NCBI GenBank assembly: GCA_934095865.1
Contig: CAKOKU010000010.1
Coordinates: 1-44,347 of the forward strand
From: an uncultured Bacilli bacterium
GTDB lineage: Bacteria > Bacillota_I > Bacilli_A > RF39 > UBA660
Length of the DNA: 44,347 bases
Reading direction: 5' to 3'
Both the position numbers and the translations under genes were made by a program. The notes beneath the pieces were generated by a model. The model was not told where the DNA came from, searched no databases, and was given only the letters and a program-made list of their open reading frames with translations. Below are positions 7,774-16,091 of this stretch, piece after piece; within the stretch, counting starts at the first letter, position 1, and each line of letters begins with the position of its first letter.

Positions 7774-9417
7774 AATTACTGCAATAATCATTGGTTTACA
7801 TTCAGTTTCACTATACAAATATTTACCTAATTCTTCTCTGATTTCTGTTTTTATATTTGTATAATCAACATATTTAGCCGTGATATTACGTGTTATAACA
7901 TCTAAAGATATACTCTTAATTTCATCAATTATATCTTTAGAATCTTTAATATAAATAAAACCACGTGTCGTAACCTCAGGGCCAACTAAAACTTCTCTTG
8001 TTTTTTTAGAAATAGTGGCTGAAATTAAAACAATACCATTTTCACTTAACATTTGACGGTCTTTAATTACTAAATCACCAACATCATCATTACTCTTACC
8101 GTCGATTAAAACGTCATTAATCTTAATACTCTTAAACTTATCTTGTAAAACGCCATTTTCAAATTCAACAAACTCGCCATTTTGCTTCAAAATAATATTT
8201 TCTCTTGGCATCCCAAGAGCACTAGCTAAATCAGCATTATTAACCATATAACGGTATTCACCTTTAACAGGCATATAATATTTAGGATTCAACAATTTTA
8301 TCATCAACATTAAATCCTCTTTAGAGGCATGATGTAAAATAGTCTTTCCTTTAGGAATAGAAACAATATCACAACCATGCATTGCCAAATCGTTTTCAAT
8401 CTTAACTAATAGTTTTTCATTTTCATCATATCTTGGTTCAGCAAAGACAATTGTATCCGTATTCTTTAAATGAATAAATTTATCATACCCATTTAATACT
8501 TTACTAATACAAGCATAAGGATTTTGTTTGCTATCAGCCATTAAAATAATAGCATCTTTATTATTGGCATCACTAAGTCCCCCTAAAATGCCATCTTCAA
8601 TCTCTAAGTAATGTTCTCTAATAGCCATTTCAACTAAATTTTGAAGATTTTTACCCATAATAACTACTTTACGATGAGTATTACGAGCGGCATCAAAAAT
8701 TTCTTGAATGGTATAAAGATGAGTAGGTAATACTAAAAACATTATTCTATTCTTAGAGTGTGCAATAGTTTCTTTAAATAAACCTACTAAACGATGATTA
8801 GGTGAAGTATGTCCACTCTTTTCAGAAAATGTTGACTCTTGAAGCAATGCTAAAACACCTTTTTTACCAACATAGGCTATCTTACCTAAATCCATATCAT
8901 AAGCCCCACGCATAAGAGGGTCAATTATAAAATCACCAGTATAACAAATAGCACCATTTTTAGTATTTATAACGTACATAACAGCATCTGGCGCTGAATG
9001 AGATACACTTATTGGGAAAATACTAACATCTTTAAAATTAAGTTTTTTATGTGGTTCAATCTCTACTATATTCTCTGGATTTAAACCATCACTTTCTAAA
9101 ATATATTTCGTAAATTTTGTACAATAAACTTTTAAATTAGGAATTAATCTTACCAAATCATTTGTAGCTCCCATATTTTCATAATGTCCATGTGTTAAGA
9201 ATAATCCTCTAATCTTCTTTTTGTTTTTTACTAAATATTCAAAATCTGGAATAATATAATCAATACCATAAAGGTTTTCAGTAGCAAACTTAAGACCACA
9301 ATCTAATATAAAAATGGAATTATCAACTTCGACAATATATGTGTTTTTACCAGTTTCACTTAATCCACCCAATCCAAATATTTTTATTTTACTCATTAAT
9401 TTATCAACTTCTTTCAT
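7762..9417 (-). CDS. RNase J2-like paralogue with degenerate metal-binding site
   Basis: A 551-residue protein with the RNase J architecture: metallo-beta-lactamase, beta-CASP and C-terminal domain. The catalytic HxHxDH motif reads HGHYEN (residues 76-81), so Asp is Glu and the last His is Asn. The usual SGHAS is LHHAS, and the His of P(M/I)HGEYR is Lys in PVKGEYR. In Bacilli RNase J2 is a weak partner of J1 in a complex that degrades and matures RNA; the damage here suggests a structural or regulatory subunit. Canonical J1 lies at 32810. No Shine-Dalgarno precedes the ATG at 9417; the ATG at 9396 (MSKIKIFG) is the likelier start by homology, with GAAG rather far upstream. Confidence 0.85.
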   Translation of the reverse strand: MKEVDKLMSKIKIFGLGGLSETGKNTYIVEVDNSIFILDCGLKFATENLYGIDYIIPDFEYLVKNKKKIRGLFLTHGHYENMGATNDLVRLIPNLKVYCTKFTKYILESDGLNPENIVEIEPHKKLNFKDVSIFPISVSHSAPDAVMYVINTKNGAICYTGDFIIDPLMRGAYDMDLGKIAYVGKKGVLALLQESTFSEKSGHTSPNHRLVGLFKETIAHSKNRIMFLVLPTHLYTIQEIFDAARNTHRKVVIMGKNLQNLVEMAIREHYLEIEDGILGGLSDANNKDAIILMADSKQNPYACISKVLNGYDKFIHLKNTDTIVFAEPRYDENEKLLVKIENDLAMHGCDIVSIPKGKTILHHASKEDLMLMIKLLNPKYYMPVKGEYRYMVNNADLASALGMPRENIILKQNGEFVEFENGVLQDKFKSIKINDVLIDGKSNDDVGDLVIKDRQMLSENGIVLISATISKKTREVLVGPEVTTRGFIYIKDSKDIIDEIKSISLDVITRNITAKYVDYTNIKTEIREELGKYLYSETECKPMIIAVIQEV

Positions 9418-9484
9418 TTTTTAATTTATTAATATAAGGACTACAAACAAAACAATTATATCAAAAAAATAGGTATATTCCAAC

Positions 9485-11452
9485 CTACTTTTTATCATTT
9501 ACAGCATCTTCAATTATCTTGGCAGCTTTTAAAACCCCAAATCTATCAACAGATATTACTAAATCATAATTATTATAATCATCTAATTCTGTATTTGTAT
9601 AATACTTATAATGCTTTTTTCTTGCTTTATTAATTTTTGTTATAGTTTTTAGGGCTTCATTTTCACTAACCCCATAGTATTTAGTAACTCTATTGATTTT
9701 ATCTTCCATACTACTATAAATATAAACTTTTAAAACATCCTTTTTATCTTTTAAAATGAAATTACCACAACGACCAACAATAACACACGAACCTTTTTTA
9801 TACAAATCTTCAATCACTTTTGAGGTTGCAATATAAAGAAGATCATCATTTGTTTTTGGACCTTCCAATGTTTGTTCATTTTCTTTGATGTATTGTGTTG
9901 CCAATCCACTTTCCTTAGCACTCAAATTAATAAGTTCTTTATCATAGAAAGGAATGCCTAAAGATTCTGCTAATAGCTTACCAACATAACGGCCACCAGA
10001 ACCATATTCACGTGAAATAGTAATGACTATTTTTTTACCCTTATAAGTTTCGGCTATCTTATCATCTTTTAAAACGGCATTACTATATTTACCGAGCTTT
10101 TTATATTCCCCATAAAAAATAATACTAGCCACAAAGAAAGAAATAATATCTGCAAGACAACCGGCATATAAAATACCAACTATGCCTTTATTTAAAACAA
10201 CGCCAATTATAAGAGCTAAAGGAATAAATAAAATTATTTGACGAATAAATGATACTGCTGTTGCTTTAATAACATTACCAAGCGATTGAACTACTATTGA
10301 TGTTGTCATTTCCATCGCATTCAAAAAACAAACCAATAAGAAACTATGACACATTAATGTAGCAAACTGCATAAATAATTCATAACTAGCATCAGTATTA
10401 CTTATAAAGATACCAGCAATTTGTCTTGGAAATAAAACAAATATTAAATTAAAAATAATACCAACCACAAAGTTTACAATCAAAACTTTACGTAAAGTCT
10501 CTTTTACTCTATCTAACTTACCAGCGCCATAATTAAATCCAATTATAGGTTGAGCACCTATACTAACTCCTAATACAAAGGAAATATATAAACTATTAAT
10601 TTTAGATATTACCCCATAAACAGATAATGGAATATCAGCACCATAAATACTCTTAGCACCGTACTTCGTCATCATATTGTTCATAAAGACAAATAAAACT
10701 AAAATTGTGGCCTGAGTTATAAAACTTGATAACCCTAAAGAAACAGTTCTTAATATTCCTTTATTAATTTTAAAATCTTCTTTTTCTAACTTGACACTTT
10801 TTATTTTAGGAATATAACATAGAGCAATAATAAAGGAAATAACCTGACCAATAACGGTTGCCAATCCACCACCAAAGACGCCCATGTTAAACCCGAAAAT
10901 GAAGATAGGATCTAAAATAATATTAATGATAGCCCCAACAACAAGCATAATCATTGAATACTTAGGATTACCATCAGCTCTGATAATACTAGACAAAACT
11001 GAATAAATTATCATAAATGGTGCCCCAATTAAAATAATACGACCATAACTAAGAGCATAACTATATACACTTTCTGTACAGCCAAAAACATATATTAGCT
11101 TAGGTAAGAAAATATAAGCTACTAAGGAAAACAAAATCGAAACAATAAATGTCAAGGTTATAGACGAACCAATTGCTTGTTTCGCATCATCCTGTTTTTT
11201 CTCTCCCAACTTCAAAGATAAGTTCGCCGCCGCACCATTGCCAATAAGACCAGCAATTGCATTAGCTAAAATAACCAAAGGAAATATGACATTCGTAGCG
11301 GCATTTCCTAAAGTACCAACCCCCTTACCTATAAATATTTGATCAACAATATTATAAACTGAATTAATAAGCATTGAAATAACGCAAGGTATAGCAAAAC
11401 TAATAAGTAATTTATTTATATTATCATGACCCAAATCAAATTCTTTTTTCAT
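9485..11452 (-). CDS. MATE-family exporter fused to a cytidylate-kinase-like domain
   Basis: A 655-residue two-part protein. Residues 1 to about 455 are a twelve-helix MATE transporter of the MepA/NorM type, with repeated halves and GPLN-like loop motifs such as VDQIFIGKGVGTLG. From about residue 471 to the end (DNA 9485-10042) comes a soluble nucleotide-kinase-like domain beginning KIVITISREYGSGG, the signature of the cytidylate kinase-like family (Cytidylate_kin2). The frame is continuous across the joint, so this is a true fusion. The ATG at 11452 is chosen because AAAGGG lies 9 bases before it; the TTG at 11470 has no site. The kinase-like part could regulate the pump or act on its own; substrate unknown. 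Confidence 0.88.
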   Translation of the reverse strand: MKKEFDLGHDNINKLLISFAIPCVISMLINSVYNIVDQIFIGKGVGTLGNAATNVIFPLVILANAIAGLIGNGAAANLSLKLGEKKQDDAKQAIGSSITLTFIVSILFSLVAYIFLPKLIYVFGCTESVYSYALSYGRIILIGAPFMIIYSVLSSIIRADGNPKYSMIMLVVGAIINIILDPIFIFGFNMGVFGGGLATVIGQVISFIIALCYIPKIKSVKLEKEDFKINKGILRTVSLGLSSFITQATILVLFVFMNNMMTKYGAKSIYGADIPLSVYGVISKINSLYISFVLGVSIGAQPIIGFNYGAGKLDRVKETLRKVLIVNFVVGIIFNLIFVLFPRQIAGIFISNTDASYELFMQFATLMCHSFLLVCFLNAMEMTTSIVVQSLGNVIKATAVSFIRQIILFIPLALIIGVVLNKGIVGILYAGCLADIISFFVASIIFYGEYKKLGKYSNAVLKDDKIAETYKGKKIVITISREYGSGGRYVGKLLAESLGIPFYDKELINLSAKESGLATQYIKENEQTLEGPKTNDDLLYIATSKVIEDLYKKGSCVIVGRCGNFILKDKKDVLKVYIYSSMEDKINRVTKYYGVSENEALKTITKINKARKKHYKYYTNTELDDYNNYDLVISVDRFGVLKAAKIIEDAVNDKK

Positions 11453-11475
11453 AACAATAAACCCTTTCAAGCCTT

Positions 11476-11549
11476 AAAAAAATCGCCTAAACAGACGATT
11501 TTTCCCATTTGGCATTATGAATTGTAACACAAATATTTTTTTCATGTAA
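11476..11549 (-). promoter_or_regulatory. Promoter and leader attenuator of the MATE-kinase gene
   Basis: Minus strand: TTACAT (11544-11549), 17 bp, TACAAT (11521-11526). Transcription would start near 11514. Only about 10 nt later begins an 11-bp stem AAAAATCGTCT/AGGCGATTTTT with loop GTTT and a T7 run (11476-11503), a textbook terminator placed before the ATG at 11452. AATGCC upstream can pair with GGC-G-ATT of the 3' arm (one bulge) as an antiterminator. Short leaders with a terminator before MepA-type MATE genes are known as guanidine-IV riboswitches; whether this one is of that class is not shown. Confidence 0.5.
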
Positions 11550-11751
11550 GTAAAAGTTTTTAAATTTAATTAATTTTTTTATTTTGGATAAGCCATTATT
11601 TACCAGTTAACTTTGGCAATTAATGTGCCTTTTTAAAACACTCTTCTCCATTACATTTGAAGTTTTAAAAGAAATTTTCAGAAAATTAAAAATACTTATC
11701 TCTAAAAACAAGAAATAAGTATACATTTTTTAATCAAGATAATTCTTTAAA

Positions 11752-12033
11752 TTAGTTTTCATACATTATACCAATTAGTCCCTCATCACAGGCTAATTTT
11801 TCAATGTAATTACTGCCCAACTTTGCTTTTAAATTTTCAAACTGGTTAATAAAGATGTCAACCGGTAATAAAAATAAGTCTAAAGAAGATATTAACAAGT
11901 CTTTAGCATAATAAATTCCATTTTTATGTAGATAAATCATAATGTTTTGAAGATTATTATAATCAAGATTAGAAACTGTCTCTTCATCAAAGTTTTCTAA
12001 TAAAACTTTTAAATCTATTTCATCGAATGACAT
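11752..12033 (-). CDS. Small hypothetical protein, partner of the repeat protein
   Basis: A 93-residue acidic, helix-rich protein of no family I recognise. It has alternating Leu/Ile patterns and a segment FLLPVDIFINQFENLKAKLG (about 54-73) that has the look of one helical-hairpin repeat like those in the upstream neighbour. The start at 12033 has AGGAGG about 10 bases upstream and overlaps the end of the 12015-12785 gene by 19 bp, so the pair is probably co-translated and functionally linked. Confidence 0.65.
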   Translation of the reverse strand: MSFDEIDLKVLLENFDEETVSNLDYNNLQNIMIYLHKNGIYYAKDLLISSLDLFLLPVDIFINQFENLKAKLGSNYIEKLACDEGLIGIMYEN

Positions 12034-12785
12034 CTTTTTGATTCCTCCTCTGCTAAGAATTTTTCCTCATCAAAAGGATACCTTTTTATCAATTCTTTTA
12101 AGTCAATGTTAAATCTTTCTTTCAATTGGGTTGAAGTATAGGTGAAAAAAGGGTGTAAATTTCCTTCTTTAAAAAGCGGGGCAGTAATGCCTTCTCTTTG
12201 ACCTATTTCTATTAAATAATTGATAATAGCATAAAATTGGGATGGTGATTTCATAAAACATGACGTTGTTAAACTGCCGTCAATACCATATTTTTCGGCC
12301 AATTTAATCAAAACAGGCATTTTTTTAAACATTACTCTGCTGTGAGCCAAAACCATGGGAGACAGTATATTTTTAAATCTTTTGTCTCGCCAAAAATCTA
12401 AACTTAATAATTTTTTTATATCTTCAATTGTCGACAGTGCTAAAACGGTAGGAGTAAATAAATTATTATATGTTTTAAATTCGTCACTTTGAATTAATTT
12501 TTGAACCTTTTCTATACTACTACGTCCCAATACACTAGACGTAAAAAGGTAGTTATATTTTATAAACTCATCACTATGGATTAATTCCTTCACACTTTCT
12601 ATACTACTGTGAGCCAACACCTGAGGTGTAAATAAATGAGGATATTCTTTAAATTCGTCACTATGTATCATATCTTTTACTTTCTTGACACTTGACCTAG
12701 CTAAAACTACGTCACCAAATAATTCCGGATGTTCTTTATATTCTTGACTGTTGATAAACTCTGCTCTTTTGGCTTCTGCATTCAT
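12015..12785 (-). CDS. Tandem 29-residue helical-repeat protein
   Basis: A 256-residue protein built from at least four consecutive 29-residue units (about residues 10-125), each of the form I-x-S-x-E-[FY]-K-x-[YH]-x-x-L-F-x-x-x-V-L-A-x-S-[ST]-[IV]-[EK]-x-[VI]-K-x-[LM]. A degenerate fifth unit (LSPMVLAHS) and a different C-terminal helical domain follow. The pattern P-x-V-L-A-x-S recalls mTERF and TALE-like helical-hairpin repeats that bind nucleic acid, but this is only a resemblance. GAGGGAG lies 7 bases before the ATG. It is followed by an overlapping 93-residue gene. No known function. Confidence 0.7.
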   Translation of the reverse strand: MNAEAKRAEFINSQEYKEHPELFGDVVLARSSVKKVKDMIHSDEFKEYPHLFTPQVLAHSSIESVKELIHSDEFIKYNYLFTSSVLGRSSIEKVQKLIQSDEFKTYNNLFTPTVLALSTIEDIKKLLSLDFWRDKRFKNILSPMVLAHSRVMFKKMPVLIKLAEKYGIDGSLTTSCFMKSPSQFYAIINYLIEIGQREGITAPLFKEGNLHPFFTYTSTQLKERFNIDLKELIKRYPFDEEKFLAEEESKRCHSMK

Positions 12786-12821
12786 ATTATATCTCCCTCT
12801 TCAGGGACTTTAGTATATAAC

Positions 12822-12849
12822 AAAAAAGTACCCATGTCAAAGTACTTTT
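12822..12849 (-). terminator. Terminator of the thioredoxin-like gene
   Basis: Minus strand hairpin AAAAGTAC/GTACTTTT with a 10-nt loop, ending in T6. Confidence 0.75.
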
Positions 12850-12854
12850 ACTAT

Positions 12855-13421
12855 TTAATCAACATATTTTTTTAAGAATGTTAATAAGTTATCTTTAGAA
12901 TACGCACCAACTATGGCATCAACTGCTTCACCATTTTTTATAACAATTACTAAAGGAGTTAAGCCATAAAATTCACTGATCTTACCTGTTTGTTCTTGCC
13001 CATTAACACTCTGAGTAATTGTCTTACTTAGATAACCAGTAAATTTAGTAAAGTCAGAACTATCAGTATCTACTTTTGTGATATCCAAGTAATCAGCTGT
13101 TATCTTTAATTCATTTTGAGCTGAACGTAAACTTGGCAAGAAAGCCACACAAGCACTACACGAACTTCTTCCTAAAAATAAAACATGAGTTTCAGAGTTC
13201 TTAGTTCCTAAAAATTTTAAAATATCACTTATAGATACTTCATTAAACATTGAAACATCGTAATCATTAGTAGTTGTTGTCTCAGTTTTGCCTGCATTAT
13301 CATTCGTAGCAGCCGATGTATTTGAGTAATTTACAAGCCCTATTAATAAACTCATCACAGAGATCACTAATACAGCAATCAACATAACATATATTTTCTT
13401 TAAATATTCTTCTGTATTCAT
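12855..13421 (-). CDS. Membrane-anchored thioredoxin-like protein
   Basis: A 188-residue protein with a short cytoplasmic start, one transmembrane helix (about 10-31), a Thr/Asn-rich linker (33-55) and an extracytoplasmic thioredoxin-fold domain. The redox motif is CSAC (Cys88-Cys91) in FLGRSSCSACVAF, and the cis-proline is in GLTPLVIVI. Similar proteins are annotated as bacteriocin transport accessory or thioredoxin-like; they probably reduce or form disulfides on exported proteins. AGGAGGTAG stands just before the ATG. Monocistronic, between two terminators. Confidence 0.8.
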   Translation of the reverse strand: MNTEEYLKKIYVMLIAVLVISVMSLLIGLVNYSNTSAATNDNAGKTETTTTNDYDVSMFNEVSISDILKFLGTKNSETHVLFLGRSSCSACVAFLPSLRSAQNELKITADYLDITKVDTDSSDFTKFTGYLSKTITQSVNGQEQTGKISEFYGLTPLVIVIKNGEAVDAIVGAYSKDNLLTFLKKYVD

Positions 13422-13500
13422 AAAAACTACCTCCTAGCTAATTATACCTAAATAATTAAGCTAATGTAAAGATTTTCCATGATTTTTTACACGAAAACTA

Positions 13501-13529
13501 TTGCCAAAAGTTAAACTTTGCGTTATACT
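13501..13529 (+). promoter_or_regulatory. Promoter of tRNA-Leu
   Basis: TTGCCA (13501-13506), 17 bp, TATACT (13524-13529), 27 bp before the tRNA start. Confidence 0.75.
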
Positions 13530-13555
13530 TAAAAAGTCTTATGAAAGACGGTGCT

Positions 13556-13644
13556 GCCCAAGTGGCGGAATAGGTAGACGCACAGGACTTAAAATCCTGC
13601 GAGATTTAACCCTCGTGCCGGTTCAAGTCCGGCCTTGGGCACCA
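13556..13644 (+). tRNA. tRNA-Leu (anticodon UAA)
   Basis: Acceptor stem GCCCAAG/CTTGGGC, anticodon stem-loop CAGGA-CTTAAAA-TCCTG with anticodon TAA, long variable arm typical of class II tRNAs, T-loop TTCAAGT and encoded CCA. Confidence 0.96.
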
Positions 13645-13695
13645 TTTATGATATTTATAGTATTTAAAATGCTATATCTTGATATAAGTTACTGC

Positions 13696-13747
13696 AAAAA
13701 TTACTGCTGATTATATATGTCGCAGTATATAGGCAGTAATTTTTTTA
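13696..13747 (+). terminator. Terminator after tRNA-Leu
   Basis: AAAAATTACTGC (13696-13707) pairs with GCAGTAATTTTT (13733-13744), and the T run continues. The rest of 13645-13929 is AT-rich and shows no gene. Confidence 0.7.
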
Positions 13748-13929
13748 TGCATTATAAAAGTAAAACCGCAAATTTTTTGATAAACAACCTATATAAAAGT
13801 TTTACCTATTATTTTAACATCTTAAATAATAAAACATAAACTTCTTAGAAAAAGAAGTCATACTATATTATAATTAACTTCATAAACACATTTTTTATAA
13901 TTATTTTATTAAATATTAAAAAAGTATTA

Positions 13930-14283
13930 TCAATCACTTTCTTCGTTTTGATAATACTTTTTTGTCATTTCTACCCATTTAGGCAACGCTTCTTTTAATG
14001 GTGCAAAACCATTAGCTTTTTCCAAATAATTACCAGCATAATTTTCACGGCCATCATAAAGTGCCTTTAAAGATAATTTAAGATGTTTACTAGCCTCATC
14101 AACATCTAAAACTTTAACACAAATTATTTCACCTAACTTAGCGTAACGACTAACATCTTTTACATATCTTTTAGATATTTCTGAAATATGAATTAAACCA
14201 ACATATTCATTATAAGTAACAAAAATTCCATAAGGAGCATAGGCACTGACAACAACATTTATAATTTCACCTTTTTTTACCAC
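13930..14283 (-). CDS. S1-domain RNA-binding protein (CvfD/GSP13-like)
   Basis: A 117-residue protein whose first 75 residues are a single S1 domain: GEIINVVVSAYAPYGIFV, then GLIHISEIS and the closing KLSLKAL. Small S1 proteins of this layout (YugI/GSP13 in Bacillus, CvfD in Streptococcus) bind RNA or ribosomes and act in stress and virulence regulation. The C-terminal 40 residues are polar with an FAPLKEALPKWVE helix seen in that family. Divergent from the NifU-like gene. Confidence 0.8.
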   Translation of the reverse strand: MVKKGEIINVVVSAYAPYGIFVTYNEYVGLIHISEISKRYVKDVSRYAKLGEIICVKVLDVDEASKHLKLSLKALYDGRENYAGNYLEKANGFAPLKEALPKWVEMTKKYYQNEESD

Positions 14284-14371
14284 GACAAAACCATCTCATT
14301 TCTTGAGAATATTATAACAATTTATCTTTACTAAAGCAAAAAAATTTAGTTTAATATATTTGGTGATATAA

Positions 14372-14689
14372 ATGAATACAAAGGAAGAAAATAATTTAAA
14401 AAGTACAACAAATACCATAAACAATGAAGAAAACACTTTGAAGACCACAACAGATAACATAAGCGATGAAGAAAAAATAATCAATGCAATTAATATGCTA
14501 AGACCATACATCAATGCTGATGGCGGCGACATCGAATATATTAAATATGAAGATAAGGTTGTATATGTAAGAGTTCATGGAGCCTGCGCCGCTTGTGGTT
14601 CAATTGATTTAACAATTAAGGAGGTATTATATAACGCTATTAAAGATGAAGTACCAGAAGTAGAAGAAGTGATAAACGTAACATTATAG
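14372..14689 (+). CDS. NifU C-terminal-domain Fe-S scaffold protein
   Basis: A 105-residue protein. Residues 32-105 are the NifU-like domain with the Fe-S ligand pair CAAC (Cys72, Cys75) in VHGACAACGS, and the DGGDIEYI strand before it. It probably hands Fe-S clusters to client enzymes. The N-terminal 30 residues are an unusual Asn/Thr/Glu-rich extension containing two near-copies of a ten-residue unit (STTNTINNEE and TTTDNISDEE). GGTGAT lies just before the ATG. It ends in a 6-bp convergent overlap with the next gene. Confidence 0.85.
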   Translation: MNTKEENNLKSTTNTINNEENTLKTTTDNISDEEKIINAINMLRPYINADGGDIEYIKYEDKVVYVRVHGACAACGSIDLTIKEVLYNAIKDEVPEVEEVINVTL

Positions 14690-15610
14690 TTTATTACTCT
14701 TTTTTAATATCCAATCTATTGCTGGAATATCATAAACCTTCTTTATTTCATAATAAATATCTTTTAAAAAAAACTCATATTTATCTATTTTATCTATAAT
14801 TTTAACCAAATCATCTTCTTTTAATTTATCATCTAAAATATTATTACTAAAACAATCAAAAAAATAACTTGGATAAAGCATTCTTGCATAAAAAAAGCCA
14901 AAATCATCACGACTATACTTTTTATTTTGCAATAAAATTCGCACTAAATTAAGCGCATCAAAATCATCATTATTAAAGAAAACACTTTTAATATATTCAG
15001 CATAATCACGCATATCATAATCAACAATAACATTTAAACTATTAAAATAATTGACCGGTTTATTAGGATAATATACCCGATAATGACACAAAGAAAAATT
15101 ATTTGACTTAAAACTATTATAATTTAAATAACTAATCGCATTTTCACCCAAGCCAACAAAATAAATAAAACTTTGATAAAAAGAATACTTTCCTACTTTA
15201 AATTCTCTCATTTGTTCTTCTAAATAATCTATTTTTTGCTGCCAAACCTTCCCCCAATTAATTGGATCTATATTACTTACATAAACTCGATTGTTTATAA
15301 TTTCATCGAAACTAATAGTATCATTTAGTAAAGACCTAACTTTTAATAAGACATAATCCAAATTATTATATTGAACAACAAACGTATTATACTTAGACTT
15401 GATTAATAAGTGATATTTACTATTTTCAATGACATCATATATCTTTTTTAATTCTTCTTCTGTCTTTCGAACTCGACAAAAATAATAAATTTCATCTTTA
15501 CTTTCTAAATAAAAGTAATTTTCTTGAGCAACATAATCAGTTATTAAAATATTATAATAATACTCAATAAAATTTTTCATAAAATCACTATTAAATTTTA
15601 TTCTTTTCAA
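14684..15610 (-). CDS. Hypothetical protein, possibly CotS/YutH-like spore coat kinase relative
   Basis: A 308-residue soluble protein rich in Tyr, Asn and Asp. The run of features (N-terminal YYFCRV strand, a Tyr/Leu-rich middle with WQQKIDYLEEQ, a LCHYRVYYP where kinase-like coat proteins have an HxD loop, then VDYDMRDYAEYI) recalls the aminoglycoside-phosphotransferase-like fold of CotS/YutH coat proteins, but the catalytic residues are not intact. The call is tentative. The start is TTG at 15610 without a clear Shine-Dalgarno; the ATG at 15580, after TAGTGAT, is an equally good choice. It follows the pilin operon terminator on the same strand. Confidence 0.5.
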   Translation of the reverse strand: MKRIKFNSDFMKNFIEYYYNILITDYVAQENYFYLESKDEIYYFCRVRKTEEELKKIYDVIENSKYHLLIKSKYNTFVVQYNNLDYVLLKVRSLLNDTISFDEIINNRVYVSNIDPINWGKVWQQKIDYLEEQMREFKVGKYSFYQSFIYFVGLGENAISYLNYNSFKSNNFSLCHYRVYYPNKPVNYFNSLNVIVDYDMRDYAEYIKSVFFNNDDFDALNLVRILLQNKKYSRDDFGFFYARMLYPSYFFDCFSNNILDDKLKEDDLVKIIDKIDKYEFFLKDIYYEIKKVYDIPAIDWILKKSNKL

Positions 15611-15622
15611 GATTTATTATGC

Positions 15623-15657
15623 AAAAAACTAGATAACACTATTAAGCATTATCTAGT
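15623..15657 (-). terminator. Terminator of the abhydrolase-murF-ddl-pilin operon
   Basis: Minus strand ACTAGATAA/TTATCTAGT stem with a 12-nt loop, followed by T6. Confidence 0.8.
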
Positions 15658-15661
15658 AACA

Positions 15662-16084
15662 TTAACCAACATCGCAAATAGAATCTTGTAATGAAGCTCT
15701 TAATTCGTCATAACTGCCATTATTAAATTTATACACAACTACACTTTTGTTATCATTACAGCTTTTACTCTTATCTGTAAAAATGCCATTATCCTTTAAA
15801 CTTTTTACTGTATACTTTACAGCACAACTGGTATAAGAACTATAATTATTTACCGTAACTTCAACATTTTTGGGACAAGAAGATAACTTTATTTTGCCTA
15901 ATGATATTTGTTCTTTAGCATAACTTACCGCGGCATCTTCGAGATTCTTTTTCACAATTTCCGTAGTTTTATTTTCATTTTCTTTTAAAATACCAAGTAT
16001 ATTAGGAGTAGCAATACCAACCAATATTGCAAGTACCACTATTACAACTAATAATTCAACTAATGTAAAACCCTTTCTACTCAT
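15662..16084 (-). CDS. Type IV prepilin / pseudopilin-like protein
   Basis: A 140-residue protein starting MSRKGFTLVELL: a prepilin peptidase site (cleavage after Gly5) followed by Glu at mature position 5 and one hydrophobic helix, the pilin N-terminal spine. The soluble part has four or more Cys that could form disulfides. The ATG at 16084 has AGGTGG upstream and begins 7 bp after the ddl stop; the longer frame up to 16135 lies inside ddl and is not used. No assembly ATPase or peptidase gene is in the window, so machinery would have to be elsewhere. Role unknown; competence-type or a lone surface pseudopilin are both possible. Confidence 0.85.
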   Translation of the reverse strand: MSRKGFTLVELLVVIVVLAILVGIATPNILGILKENENKTTEIVKKNLEDAAVSYAKEQISLGKIKLSSCPKNVEVTVNNYSSYTSCAVKYTVKSLKDNGIFTDKSKSCNDNKSVVVYKFNNGSYDELRASLQDSICDVG

Positions 16085-16091
16085 AAGCCAC

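Noticed and set aside
13501..13710. 69-codon plus-strand frame
   Set aside because: It covers tRNA-Leu from end to end, so it is not a gene.
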